DNA of 64,000 nt from Lachnospiraceae bacterium. Lineage in GTDB: Bacteria; Bacillota; Clostridia; Lachnospirales; Lachnospiraceae. Shown one piece after another: positions 1 to 9,648 of the stretch. Below the pieces are notes generated by a model that saw nothing but the letters and a program-made list of their open reading frames with translations, was not told where the DNA came from and ran no database searches. The stretch lies in assembly GCA_022794255.1 (NCBI GenBank), contig JAAWEL010000036.1:1-64000 (forward strand), written 5' to 3'. The position numbers were made by a program, and so were the translations under genes. Every line of letters starts with the position of its first letter. Position 1 is the first letter of the stretch.

Positions 1-1
1 C

Positions 2-138
2 CATTTACTTTCAGCCAAATGACGCAGAATGAATTTTCAGTCTGCAAAGCGGCGGAGGGAGGCGATGCGGTGGCATCGTTGACCGACAACAACGCAGCAG
101 ATGGAAATTCAGGCAAGTCATTTGGCGAAATGTAAATG
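2..138. repeat. Palindromic intergenic element with imperfect terminal inverted repeats and nested hairpins
   Basis: CATTTAC (2-8) pairs with GTAAATG (132-138); GCCAAATGAC (14-23) with GTCATTTGGC (117-126); GAATTT (31-36) with AAATTC (105-110); centre holds CGATGC-GGTG-GCATCG (63-78) and GTTG-ACCGA-CAAC (78-90). Confidence 0.7.
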
Positions 139-184
139 AGTCAGCACACTAGTTACAAACACGTTCCAGGGTGGAGCGATTTAC

Positions 185-1582
185 CTACAGCACATGCCCC
201 TGACTCTTCATCACCTGGATCACCTGATCCACGTATTTTTCGCACTGTTCCTCACTGGCAGCCTCCACCATCACCCGTACTAATGGCTCCGTGCCAGACT
301 GACGCAGCAAAATGCGCCCACTGTCTCCTAATTCTTCTGTAACCTTCTTTACCATTTCCTGAACCTTAGAATCATCCTGTGCCAACTGTTTGTCATGAAC
401 CCGGACATTTTTCAGTACCTGAGGGAATATCTCCACCTCTGATGCCAGCTTCCCCAAAGTCTCCTTCTTCTCAAGCATAACCTCCATCACCTTTAAGGAG
501 GTCAAAATTCCGTCACCAGTAGTGGCATGTTTGCTGAAAATAATATGTCCCGACTGCTCACCGCCCAGACAGTTTCCGTATTTTGCCATATTCTCATACA
601 CATACTTATCTCCCACTGCCGTCTTTTCGTAGGAAATCCCTTCCCGATCAAATGCCTTATAAAGGCCGAAATTGGACATGATTGTAGTCACAACCGTATT
701 GTTGACAAGAGCACCATTCTCCCGCATATACTTACCACAGATATACAAAATCTTATCACCGTCAACCACTTCTCCCTTTTCATTGACAGCAATACAGCGG
801 TCCGCATCTCCGTCATAAGCAAAACCAACATCACATCCGTGATCCTTCACAAACTGCTGCAAAACCTCGATATGAGTTGAACCACAATTGGTATTAATAT
901 TTAATCCATTCGGAGTATTATTAATCACATATGTCTCTGCCCCCAAAGCATCAAACACATTTTTTGCAATGGAGGATGCACTGCCATTAGCACAGTCCAG
1001 GGCCACCTTTTTGTTCTTAAAGGAGCGGGTGGCAATGGATATCAAATATCCAATATAGCGGTTTCTTCCTGCCGCATAGTCTACGGTCCGCCCTACTTTA
1101 TCCCGAAGCGCAAAGGGAATCTCCCCGGTCTCACCATCCAGATATTTCTCAATCTCCAGGATCACATCCTCTTCCAGCTTTTCCCCTTTTCCATTAATGA
1201 TTTTGATTCCATTATCATAGTAAGGGTTATGGCTGGCAGAAATCATGATTCCGCAGTCAAATTCTTCTGTGCGCACTACATACGACACACTGGGCGTGGT
1301 GGTCACATGGAGAAGATAGGCATCCGAACCGGAAGCAGTAAGTCCTGCCACCAGCGAATACTCAAACATATAGCTGCTTCTCCTGGTGTCCTTCCCAATA
1401 ACTATGCGGCACCGTCCCTCAGGATTCTGCGGTGTGATCTGACATCTTTTGCCATAATACCAGCCAAGAAACCGACCTACCTGGTAAGCATGCTCAACCG
1501 TCAGATTTACATTGGCTTCCCCGCGGAAACCATCTGTACCAAAATATTTTCCCATAATTGCTGTCTCCCTTTTATTAATCAT
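185..1582 (-). CDS. glmM: Phosphoglucosamine mutase; start more likely at MGKYFGTDGFRG
   Basis: GTDGFRGEAN N-terminus, phosphoserine loop MISASHNPYYDNGIK, metal loop DGDADRC, C-terminal RQSGTEPLVRVM. Confidence 0.95.
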   Translation of the reverse strand: MINKRETAIMGKYFGTDGFRGEANVNLTVEHAYQVGRFLGWYYGKRCQITPQNPEGRCRIVIGKDTRRSSYMFEYSLVAGLTASGSDAYLLHVTTTPSVSYVVRTEEFDCGIMISASHNPYYDNGIKIINGKGEKLEEDVILEIEKYLDGETGEIPFALRDKVGRTVDYAAGRNRYIGYLISIATRSFKNKKVALDCANGSASSIAKNVFDALGAETYVINNTPNGLNINTNCGSTHIEVLQQFVKDHGCDVGFAYDGDADRCIAVNEKGEVVDGDKILYICGKYMRENGALVNNTVVTTIMSNFGLYKAFDREGISYEKTAVGDKYVYENMAKYGNCLGGEQSGHIIFSKHATTGDGILTSLKVMEVMLEKKETLGKLASEVEIFPQVLKNVRVHDKQLAQDDSKVQEMVKKVTEELGDSGRILLRQSGTEPLVRVMVEAASEEQCEKYVDQVIQVMKSQGHVL

Positions 1583-1654
1583 GTAGCATCTACTATTTAA
1601 AATATTCTTCTGTTTTCATATCTGCAACTGATAACAGGAATATCTGCTCCCTGG

Positions 1655-2503
1655 TCATACATCAATGGCCTTCAAAAACCGCCCCAGGGCATCTTTCCAA
1701 TCAGGCAGCCGCTCAAATCCTTTCTCCGTCAACTTATCCCGGTTCATCCGACTGTTGGATGGGCGTGTTGCTTTCGCGGCAAACATTTCACTTGTAACCG
1801 GAGTCACCTTCACATTGTCCATGCCTGCCTGGCGGAATATCTCGCAGGCAAACTCATACCAGCTGCACTCCCCTTCATTGGTCGCATGATAACGGCCATA
1901 ATGCTCTGTCTGAATCATGTCAGTCAGGAGGCGCGCCAAATCATAGGTATAGGTAGGGGAACCAACCTGATCATCCACCACACTGACCGCCCCTCTCTCT
2001 TTTCCCAGCCGCAGCATTGTCTTGATAAAATTCTTCCCTGCCACGCCAAACACCCAGGCAATCCGAACGATAAAATACCTATCTAACAGCTCCTCAATCG
2101 CCAGTTCTCCCTCATATTTTGTCTGTCCATACACATTTAATGGAGCCCGCGCATCATCCGGCTCCCAGGGGCGAGTTCCCTTGCCGTCAAAAACATAATC
2201 CGTGCTGATATACATCAGCTTCACCCCTGCCTCCCGACATGCCTCCGCCACATTGCGTGTTCCCTCACCATTGATCCTCCGGCAAAGCTCTACCTGATCT
2301 TCCGCAGCATCTACTGCTGTGTATGCTGCACAGTGGATCACTGCATCTACATTAGCCTTAAAAATCACACGGCGGCATGTCTCAGCATCCGTGACATCCA
2401 TCTCCTCAACATCCACACCAAGACCCTCAAGACCCTGCCGCTTCAGTTCATTCATCAAATCTATGCCAAGTTGTCCTTTCGCCCCGGTCACTAAAACTCT
2501 CAT
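1655..2503 (-). CDS. rfbD: dTDP-4-dehydrorhamnose reductase
   Basis: VTGAKGQLG Rossmann start, STDYVFDG and YGQTKYEGE (YxxxK) motifs. Confidence 0.93.
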   Translation of the reverse strand: MRVLVTGAKGQLGIDLMNELKRQGLEGLGVDVEEMDVTDAETCRRVIFKANVDAVIHCAAYTAVDAAEDQVELCRRINGEGTRNVAEACREAGVKLMYISTDYVFDGKGTRPWEPDDARAPLNVYGQTKYEGELAIEELLDRYFIVRIAWVFGVAGKNFIKTMLRLGKERGAVSVVDDQVGSPTYTYDLARLLTDMIQTEHYGRYHATNEGECSWYEFACEIFRQAGMDNVKVTPVTSEMFAAKATRPSNSRMNRDKLTEKGFERLPDWKDALGRFLKAIDV

Positions 2504-2533
2504 AACTGCTGCTCCTGTTCTTCCATCAATATC

Positions 2534-3592
2534 CTACAGCCGGTTTCCGTACATCTTCTCAAAATAATTGCTATATTCGCCGCTGATAATATGCTCCCAC
2601 CACTCCCGGTTATCCAGATACCATTGAATAGTCTGTTCGATTCCTGTATCAAAATTATACACCGGCTTCCATCCCAGCTCCTTCTCAAGCTTTGCCGGGT
2701 CAATCGCATAGCGCATGTCATGTCCCGGACGGTCTGTCACATATTTGATGAGACTTTCCGGCTTTTTGAGAGCTCTTAAAATGGTTTTAACCACCTGAAG
2801 ATTCGTGCGCTCATTATGTCCCCCAATATTATATACACATCCATCTGCACCCTTTTGGATAATCAGGTCAATGGCTTGGCAGTGATCCTGCACATGGAGC
2901 CAATCCCTGACATTGGCTCCATTGCCATATACTGGTAATTCCCCGTCAGCAAGCGCCCGGCTGATCATCAGGGGAATCAATTTCTCCGGAAACTGATAAG
3001 GTCCATAATTGTTAGAGCATCGGGATACTGACACCGGGATCCCAAAGGTCCTGTGATATGCCATTACAAACAAATCCGCACTGGCCTTCGAGGAAGAATA
3101 CGGGCTGGAAGTATGCAGCGGCGTCTCTTCTGTAAAAAACAGATCCGGCCGGTCCAGAGGCAAATCCCCATAAACCTCATCTGTAGAAACCTGGTGAAAC
3201 CGTTTAATTCCAAATTCCTTACAGGCATCTAACAGAGTCGTAGTCCCCATCACATTCGTTCGCACAAAAATACCTGGATCCGTAATAGACCGGTCCACAT
3301 GACTTTCCGCCGCAAAATTTACAATTACATCTGGCTTCTCCTTCTCAAACAGTCCAAAAACAAATTCCCGGTCTGCAATGTCCCCTTTCACAAACTTGTA
3401 GTTGGGCCTGTCCTCCACTGGCTTTAAGGTCTCCAGATTCCCTGCATAGGTAAGAACATCCAGATTGATAATCATATCCTCCGGATATTTTTCCACCATA
3501 TAATGTACAAAATTCCCACCGATAAAACCAGCTCCGCCTGTCACAACATACTTCATAAATTTCATTTCCTTTCTTCCCAATAGTAGTGGCAT
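2534..3592 (-). CDS. rfbB: dTDP-glucose 4,6-dehydratase; start likely at an internal Met (MKFMKYVVTGG)
   Basis: VTGGAGFIGGNFV, STDEVYGDL, YSSSKASADL motifs. Confidence 0.95.
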   Translation of the reverse strand: MPLLLGRKEMKFMKYVVTGGAGFIGGNFVHYMVEKYPEDMIINLDVLTYAGNLETLKPVEDRPNYKFVKGDIADREFVFGLFEKEKPDVIVNFAAESHVDRSITDPGIFVRTNVMGTTTLLDACKEFGIKRFHQVSTDEVYGDLPLDRPDLFFTEETPLHTSSPYSSSKASADLFVMAYHRTFGIPVSVSRCSNNYGPYQFPEKLIPLMISRALADGELPVYGNGANVRDWLHVQDHCQAIDLIIQKGADGCVYNIGGHNERTNLQVVKTILRALKKPESLIKYVTDRPGHDMRYAIDPAKLEKELGWKPVYNFDTGIEQTIQWYLDNREWWEHIISGEYSNYFEKMYGNRL

Positions 3593-3601
3593 AATTCAAA
3601 A

Positions 3602-4495
3602 TTAAAGATTATGAATCCGGTCAATATATTTTCCATCCAGCACGTCCTTTAAGTATTGACCATATTGATTCTTTTTTAAAACTTCATAGGTCTCCAATAC
3701 CTGTTCTGTGCTAATCCACCCGTTCAGCCAGGCAATCTCCTCCAGACATGCAATCTTACGATGTTGATGGGACTCAATCGTTTTAACAAAATTTGTCGCC
3801 TCCACAAGGGATTCATGAGTCCCTGTATCCAGCCAGGTAAAGCCCTGCCCTAACAATGTGACATCCAATTCGCCATTTTCCAAATAAATTCTGTTTAGAT
3901 CTGTGATCTCTAACTCTCCCCTGGCAGAAGGACGAAGATTTTTTGCATATTCCACCACCCGGTTATCGTAAAAATACAAGCCGGTCACACAGTAATTGGA
4001 TTTCGGTTTTTGAGGCTTCTCCTCAATAGAAACTGCTTTTCCATTTTTATCAAACTCCACAATGCCAAAACGCTCCGGATCATCCACATAATATCCGAAT
4101 ATCGTTGCTCCCTTATCTCTGGAAGCCGCCGTGCGGAGACGCTTTTTCAGACCTTGACCGTGAAAAATGTTATCCCCCAAAACCATAGCCACTGGCTCTG
4201 TACCAATAAAATCCGCACCAATAATAAACGCCTGGGCTAAACCGTCCGGACTTGGCTGTATAGCATACTGCAGATTCACGCCAAATTGATGCCCGTCATT
4301 TAAAAGCGCCTCAAACCGAGGCGTATCCTCCGGTGTGGAGATAATCAGAATATCCCGAATACCGGCATTCATCAGTACAGACAATGGGTAATAAATCATT
4401 GGCTTGTCATAAATGGGCAACAATTGTTTTGAAGTAACCTTCGTCAAAGGATAAAGACGCGTGCCGGAACCACCGGCAAGAATAATTCCTTTCAT
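3602..4495 (-). CDS. rfbA: Glucose-1-phosphate thymidylyltransferase
   Basis: [39 protein letters not shown]. Confidence 0.96.
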   Translation of the reverse strand: MKGIILAGGSGTRLYPLTKVTSKQLLPIYDKPMIYYPLSVLMNAGIRDILIISTPEDTPRFEALLNDGHQFGVNLQYAIQPSPDGLAQAFIIGADFIGTEPVAMVLGDNIFHGQGLKKRLRTAASRDKGATIFGYYVDDPERFGIVEFDKNGKAVSIEEKPQKPKSNYCVTGLYFYDNRVVEYAKNLRPSARGELEITDLNRIYLENGELDVTLLGQGFTWLDTGTHESLVEATNFVKTIESHQHRKIACLEEIAWLNGWISTEQVLETYEVLKKNQYGQYLKDVLDGKYIDRIHNL

Positions 4496-4701
4496 TTGTT
4501 TTCTCCTGTTTTTTGGTCAGTTTTGTCCTGACATCCTTTTTTCTTACGGGCAACAAGCCAAATACCTGCTTTTTTTGCATCTGGCTGTACTTGTCTGTAC
4601 TATAACATACTACAAGCCATAATTCAATTAAGGTTTCTTAAAGTTATTATAGGATTTCCCTTTAAAGGAAAATCCATACAAAAATTACGACACAAAAAGA
4701 A

Positions 4702-4774
<73 letters not shown>

Positions 4775-4870
4775 ATTTCTGCTACTTTCCACATCTTACT
4801 CTATAACCCGGAATTTGTCAATACTGAATCCTTTTCTTTCGCTACTTTTGTAATAATTCTGCCATATGTT

Positions 4871-4929
4871 AATTTGTACGAAAATGTGCTTATACAAACC
4901 AGCTTGCAGTACACATTTTCGTACAAATT
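4871..4929. repeat. Perfect 18-bp inverted repeat with 23-nt loop
   Basis: AATTTGTACGAAAATGTG (4871-4888) and CACATTTTCGTACAAATT (4912-4929). Confidence 0.85.
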
Positions 4930-5097
4930 GCCGCATTGCTGAATCGTTACCTATCTTGCCGGCTTCTGCCGTTTTTCTTCTCTTCCTTCATTAGTTATTA
5001 AAATTTTATATTAAAGGTGTCATATTTTCCCTTGTTTCCCGTTATATATATGTAAGGGGAAACAGCTGGCAAAGCTGTTACTTTGGAGGTATTTTAA

Positions 5098-5532
5098 ATG
5101 AAAAATCTTTCTGTCTATTATTGTCCGGTTTGCGGAAGATATAGCTATTGCCTTCCTGCAGAAGTTCCCGTCTGTCCTGTATGCAATAAGCCCATGGCTT
5201 TCCTTATTAAGTATACTTCTTTTTGCCGTATGAACAGGGAAGAGCGGGACAAGCTTTTGATCCGCAAGATAATCGCCAATAATCCTTCCGTCACTGAACA
5301 TTTCCTGGCTTTTATGCGTTCTTCTGCCAATGGGGAAGCCGCTACTTTGATAGATTCTCATATACAGCAATTAAAATCTGAAAATAAAAAGTTAAATGAA
5401 ACAATCCAGTGGATGCACCAGACCATATGGGACCTTCTTGCCAAAAATAAAGAGCTGGAATCTCGTCTCAATAACTCCTTACAGAACTCTGTGCAGCCTT
5501 CAAACAATGATACCTCTGCCAAAATCAATTAA
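5098..5532 (+). CDS. Hypothetical protein: N-terminal double-CxxC zinc ribbon and C-terminal coiled coil
   Basis: ORF with GGAGG ribosome-binding site; YYCPVCG...VCPVCNKPM then a heptad-rich segment. Confidence 0.75.
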   Translation: MKNLSVYYCPVCGRYSYCLPAEVPVCPVCNKPMAFLIKYTSFCRMNREERDKLLIRKIIANNPSVTEHFLAFMRSSANGEAATLIDSHIQQLKSENKKLNETIQWMHQTIWDLLAKNKELESRLNNSLQNSVQPSNNDTSAKIN

Positions 5533-5720
5533 TTTTGGGAATTTTCTAATACGTACCGGCTGATTAACCGATTCAGGGTTACCTTCATTTGATTTACTGT
5601 GCTCAAAAGGACTTCCTTTTCCTTCTTCAATTCCTTGTTCTCTTCTTCTAATTGCTTTACCATTCTCAAACATCCTTCCCTTTCTTTCCCTGTTTCATTC
5701 CCTATCCTTGCTTCCATCAT
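5529..5720 (-). CDS. Small coiled-coil protein, hypothetical
   Basis: 63-aa ORF preceded by AAGGAG seven nt before ATG; KQLEEENKELKKEKEVLLSTVNQMK heptads. Confidence 0.6.
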   Translation of the reverse strand: MMEARIGNETGKEREGCLRMVKQLEEENKELKKEKEVLLSTVNQMKVTLNRLISRYVLENSQN

Positions 5721-6075
5721 TCCTCATCTCCTTTTCATTAATTTCTATGCTTCTGTATTCACTATAAAGCCTTTTTACCCTTTTGAAAAGCGAAATAAAT
5801 CGCATGATTCGACAATATTATTCCTTTTTCTCAAGCGACAAATCACCCTACAACATCTGTCGCCCCTGCTTTACCAGCCTTACTACCACTTGTAATCCGT
5901 CATATCAATTCCATTCGACAAAATCTGCATTTTTTTATGTTTTTTCTTTTGCCCGCAAAATGTTAATAACGTTTTTCTTACAATTCATATAAAATCCTTA
6001 CGATACCTCCAAACCTATTGCCATCCATATCCACCCTTGTTATAATAAAGCCAACAAAGAAAGCAGAGGTGAGCT

Positions 6076-6402
6076 ATGATGAAGCACAAGATAATTCTGG
6101 CCTTGGTTTCAAGCATTACCTGCCTTCTTCTTGGCATATTCCCGTCTTTTGCCGGCGAATGGAAAAAGTCCGAAGAAGATCAGTGGCAATACATTCAGGA
6201 CAACGGGATGCCTGCTGTTGGTTGGCTGGAGTTAGATGGCAAGCGCTACTATATGGATGAGAATGGCAACCGCAAATCAGAGTATTGGCAAAAGGACAGT
6301 GGTGCTTGGTATTATCTCGGTGAAGATGGCGTTTTAGTCACAGATCAATGGGTCGATAACTATTATGTCGGTGAGGATGGAAAGCTTGAAAAGAAGCGGT
6401 AA
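6076..6402 (+). CDS. Secreted small protein with choline/cell-wall-binding-type repeats
   Basis: Signal peptide followed by GWLELDGKRYYMDENGNRKS...GAWYYLGEDGVLVTDQWV repeats. Confidence 0.8.
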   Translation: MMKHKIILALVSSITCLLLGIFPSFAGEWKKSEEDQWQYIQDNGMPAVGWLELDGKRYYMDENGNRKSEYWQKDSGAWYYLGEDGVLVTDQWVDNYYVGEDGKLEKKR

Positions 6403-6422
6403 GAAAAGTTCTGAATACAAAT

Positions 6423-6470
6423 AAAGACAGAGATAGCTTCCTTTATGGGTTTGCTGTCTCTGTCTTTTGT
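6423..6470 (+). terminator. Rho-independent terminator
   Basis: AAAGACAGAGATAGC / GCTGTCTCTGTCTTT stem followed by a T-rich stretch. Confidence 0.75.
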
Positions 6471-6697
6471 TCTATCTGCAAAAATCATACGACAATCGTC
6501 ACATTTTGAATTTCCTGACGTTATTATACATATCTGAGCTTTACAGGCATTTCTTTTTTATGATTCTTATGTTCCGGATTTTGCTTTTTACGCTTTACCC
6601 CTGTTTCAGAACCAAATTCAATGTTTTCATTCAATTACATAATTTTGTTTAGGTCAGCTCAAAACATACAGATTCCATTTAGACAGGAGGACGAATT

Positions 6698-7081
6698 ATG
6701 ATTACAAAAATGGAAGAGGCTATGTATTTCACTGATTGCCATAAGAATCAATATCAGCTTTTCCCTGAAGATATCTTTTATGTGGAAGCCGATAATATTT
6801 ATTCGTGGATCATATGCAAGGGACAAACGATCCGCGTTCCTCACCCCATCATATTGATGCAGGAGCTCCTGCCAGCATATTTTATAAGAATTCACCGCAG
6901 CTTTCTTATCAATCAGTATTTTATTACTGCCATATATAGCCATACGGTTATAATGAGTAATGGTTTCCGTCTCCCCATTCCTAAGAAAAAGTACCAATGG
7001 CTCAAAAAACATCTGGAGACATTTGATTTGAACCACCCAACGGTTGCCTGTGAAGGTACCTCCACCAAACATCCTCTTTGA
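6698..7081 (+). CDS. Stand-alone LytTR DNA-binding domain regulator
   Basis: EDIFYVEADNIYSWIICKGQTIRVPHPI...FIRIHRSFLINQYFI typical of LytTR; AGGAGG upstream. Confidence 0.85.
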   Translation: MITKMEEAMYFTDCHKNQYQLFPEDIFYVEADNIYSWIICKGQTIRVPHPIILMQELLPAYFIRIHRSFLINQYFITAIYSHTVIMSNGFRLPIPKKKYQWLKKHLETFDLNHPTVACEGTSTKHPL

Positions 7082-8366
7082 GGCAAAATAGTGCCGCCAG
7101 CTTATCTGCTGCTTTGTGGGCAAGCTCTGTTTCTGCCCATTCCTTTCCCATTGCACAATTCTTTTTATCCTTTGATATATTGAAACGATTTTTGTACTGG
7201 CATTGATAATATTCCAGCTTATCTTTCAATAGCTGTATTACATGTTCACACTCCATTTCCCCGGCACAAGCGACCGAGCCCAGTGCCTCTGTCAGGGCAA
7301 ACCGCAGGCCAATAGCAGCCCTGTCCCGAAAATTATCCCGCATCATCAGAATAATCAAACGCTCCAGTTCATCTAACAGATCTATACTTTTAATTTCGGC
7401 AATTACCAATACTGGGTCTGGCTTACCCACAGCCTTTGGCACATGGCTCATCCGTTCCAGATACCGGCAGATACGCTTTGTTCCATCTTTATCCTGCATT
7501 TTTACAAGGCAAATATCCCGAAGCATTTCCTGACCTGTATAATATTCCGCATGATTTCTTAATATCCTTTTCAGTCGTTCGTCCCTGGTATCGGCAAATT
7601 GTGCGATTGTCCAGTAAAACAGTTTTCCATGCAATCCGGGAATAAACTTTTCGCACACCTCTTCCACATCCATAAACCGGCAACAATACTCAGCTGCTGC
7701 CTGCCGCACCCAGGACTTCCATTGACCATTCCTAGCCATTCTGATCATGATATCTTTACATTCTTGGATATCGTGATCAATACAGTAGCGAATATACCGC
7801 CACATTGCACCATTGGTGAGCTTTTCGTTTTTCATATTGTGGCTTTCTCCATCTGCTTCCAAATCCTCTGCATATGGTGTAATTTCCTCTATTGTTGACC
7901 GGATTGCATTAAAAACCATTTGATAAAACCCTGTGAGCGTTTTCTTCTCTTCTTCTGTGATCGGTCTTTTCATAGGATATATCCATGTACCATCCCGAAC
8001 CGTAGCTCCCTCTCCACAATCAGCCGCATATTCTCCAGCCCGCTCTGCTGCCATCATCCATAATGCGTTTTCATCCTCTTTCTGGTTTTCATTCCTTATC
8101 ACCCAGTCATACATTTCCTGCACAGAGGTCTGATACAGTAAATATCTGTGAAACCAAGGAGAATCTAAAACGTTCAAGGCTTTTGTATCCAATGTCTGCC
8201 AAAGGGAGTCTCGTTCTGCTTCCACATATTTTTTCAGGACTCTCTCAAATTTGTCGAACATCCGTCCATCACCAGGAATAAATATCCGACACACCTTATC
8301 TCTTCTTGTATCCTGATATGCAAAATAAATGACAGAAAGCAATATTTTTATTACCACATTTTCCAT
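7002..8366 (-). CDS. Hypothetical all-alpha protein (about 454 aa), translationally coupled to aat; the track ORF starts at 8459 but MENVVIKILL is the likely start
   Basis: ATG at 8366 overlaps the aat TAA stop (TAATG); long helical, Trp/Arg-rich sequence with no recognised motif. Confidence 0.75.
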   Translation of the reverse strand: MENVVIKILLSVIYFAYQDTRRDKVCRIFIPGDGRMFDKFERVLKKYVEAERDSLWQTLDTKALNVLDSPWFHRYLLYQTSVQEMYDWVIRNENQKEDENALWMMAAERAGEYAADCGEGATVRDGTWIYPMKRPITEEEKKTLTGFYQMVFNAIRSTIEEITPYAEDLEADGESHNMKNEKLTNGAMWRYIRYCIDHDIQECKDIMIRMARNGQWKSWVRQAAAEYCCRFMDVEEVCEKFIPGLHGKLFYWTIAQFADTRDERLKRILRNHAEYYTGQEMLRDICLVKMQDKDGTKRICRYLERMSHVPKAVGKPDPVLVIAEIKSIDLLDELERLIILMMRDNFRDRAAIGLRFALTEALGSVACAGEMECEHVIQLLKDKLEYYQCQYKNRFNISKDKKNCAMGKEWAETELAHKAADKLAALFCLKEDVWWRYLHRQPLGGSNQMSPDVF

Positions 8367-9016
8367 TAACTGGTGCCCTCCTTGAGAAGTGCCCAATAAC
8401 TTTCCCATTCTACATATTTTCCACCCATTCTTTCCAGATGCTCTGTGTAAAACTGACAATCAATAAAGCAGTAATCCTTTTCTCCCAGAATACCAGCAAG
8501 AGCAATTAATGCCAGCTTTGAACCATTTTCCTTTTCAGAAAACATACTTTCTCCAAAAAAACATTTTCCAATCGCCACCCCATAAAGCCCACCGGCCAAC
8601 TCTCCGTCTGTATAAGCCTCCACACTGACGGCAAACCCTGCCTTAAAAAGAGCAAAGTACGCCTTCTCCATCTCATCACCAATCCATGTACCTTCTTTCC
8701 TTTCCCGCTGCATCCGACAACGGTGCATATTGTCCTGAAAATCCCGGTTCATAGCAATCTGAATGGAATGTTTTTTTATGTATTTTTTCATGGAATGGGA
8801 AATATGGATTTCCTTCGGAAAAATCAGATATCTTTTTCGTGGGCACCACCAGAGAATCTCCTCTCCCGGATTAAACCAGGGGAAAATTCCATTGCTGTAG
8901 GCCAACAAAAGGCGTTGAACACTCAGATCCCCTCCAACTGCCAAAAGCCCGTCCTCCTCTGCCAGCTCCGGTTTAGGAAACCATATATCTTTTTCATCCA
9001 GTCGAAACACCGGCAT
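8366..9016 (-). CDS. aat: Leucyl/phenylalanyl-tRNA--protein transferase
   Basis: FPKPELAEEDGLLAVGGDLSVQRLLLAYSNGIFPWFNPGEEILWWCPRKRYLIFP; GESMFS; FIDCQFYTEHLERMGG. Confidence 0.95.
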   Translation of the reverse strand: MPVFRLDEKDIWFPKPELAEEDGLLAVGGDLSVQRLLLAYSNGIFPWFNPGEEILWWCPRKRYLIFPKEIHISHSMKKYIKKHSIQIAMNRDFQDNMHRCRMQRERKEGTWIGDEMEKAYFALFKAGFAVSVEAYTDGELAGGLYGVAIGKCFFGESMFSEKENGSKLALIALAGILGEKDYCFIDCQFYTEHLERMGGKYVEWESYWALLKEGTS

Positions 9017-9102
9017 AGACCATGCTCCTCTCGTTAATGTCTTAAATAAAAAAATAAAGCCCCGACCCCGCAGTTCGCAGCCTGCAAAATCAGAACTTTA
9101 AA

Positions 9103-9175
9103 TGCGCCCTCAGGGACTCGAACCCTGGACAAATAGATTAAGAGTCTACTGCTCTACCAACTGAGCTAAGGGCGC
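9103..9175 (-). tRNA. tRNA-Lys (CTT)
   Basis: Reverse complement GCGCCCTTAGCTCAGTTGGTAGAGCAGTAGACTCTTAATCTATTTGTCCAGGGTTCGAGTCCCTGAGGGCGCA; anticodon loop CTCTTAA. Confidence 0.97.
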
Positions 9176-9289
9176 TTTCTATGTCCGTGACACATCATCT
9201 CTGTGACACGAACATTATTCTATCGCAAGTAAAAAAAAATGTCAACCCCTTTTTTACAAAATTAGCAACTTTTCGTCTTTTAGGGTTTC

Positions 9290-9601
9290 CTATCCCCGAA
9301 TCATTTTCTCCAATACCTCCTGAGATTGAACTCCGATCACCCGGTTGACCGCCTCACCATTTTTAAACAGAATCAAGGTAGGAATATTCATAACACTGTA
9401 CTTCATGGCAATCTCTTCACAGTCATCCACATTGAGCTTACCAATAACCGCCTCTCCCTCCATCTCATCAGCCAGCTTTTCCACCAGGGGAGCCATCATC
9501 TTGCAGGGACCGCACCAATCGGCATAAAAATCCACCAGAACCGGTTTATCTGCCTTCAAAACCTCAGACTCAAAATTTTCCACAGTGAATTTCTTTTCCA
9601 T
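9290..9601 (-). CDS. trxA: Thioredoxin
   Basis: VLVDFYADWCGPCKMMAPLVEKLA (CGPC), MNIPTLILFKNGE. Confidence 0.97.
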   Translation of the reverse strand: MEKKFTVENFESEVLKADKPVLVDFYADWCGPCKMMAPLVEKLADEMEGEAVIGKLNVDDCEEIAMKYSVMNIPTLILFKNGEAVNRVIGVQSQEVLEKMIRG

Positions 9602-9648
9602 ATGCTTTCGCTCCTTTTCTATTATTTTTTATTATGGTTTGTCTCGCC

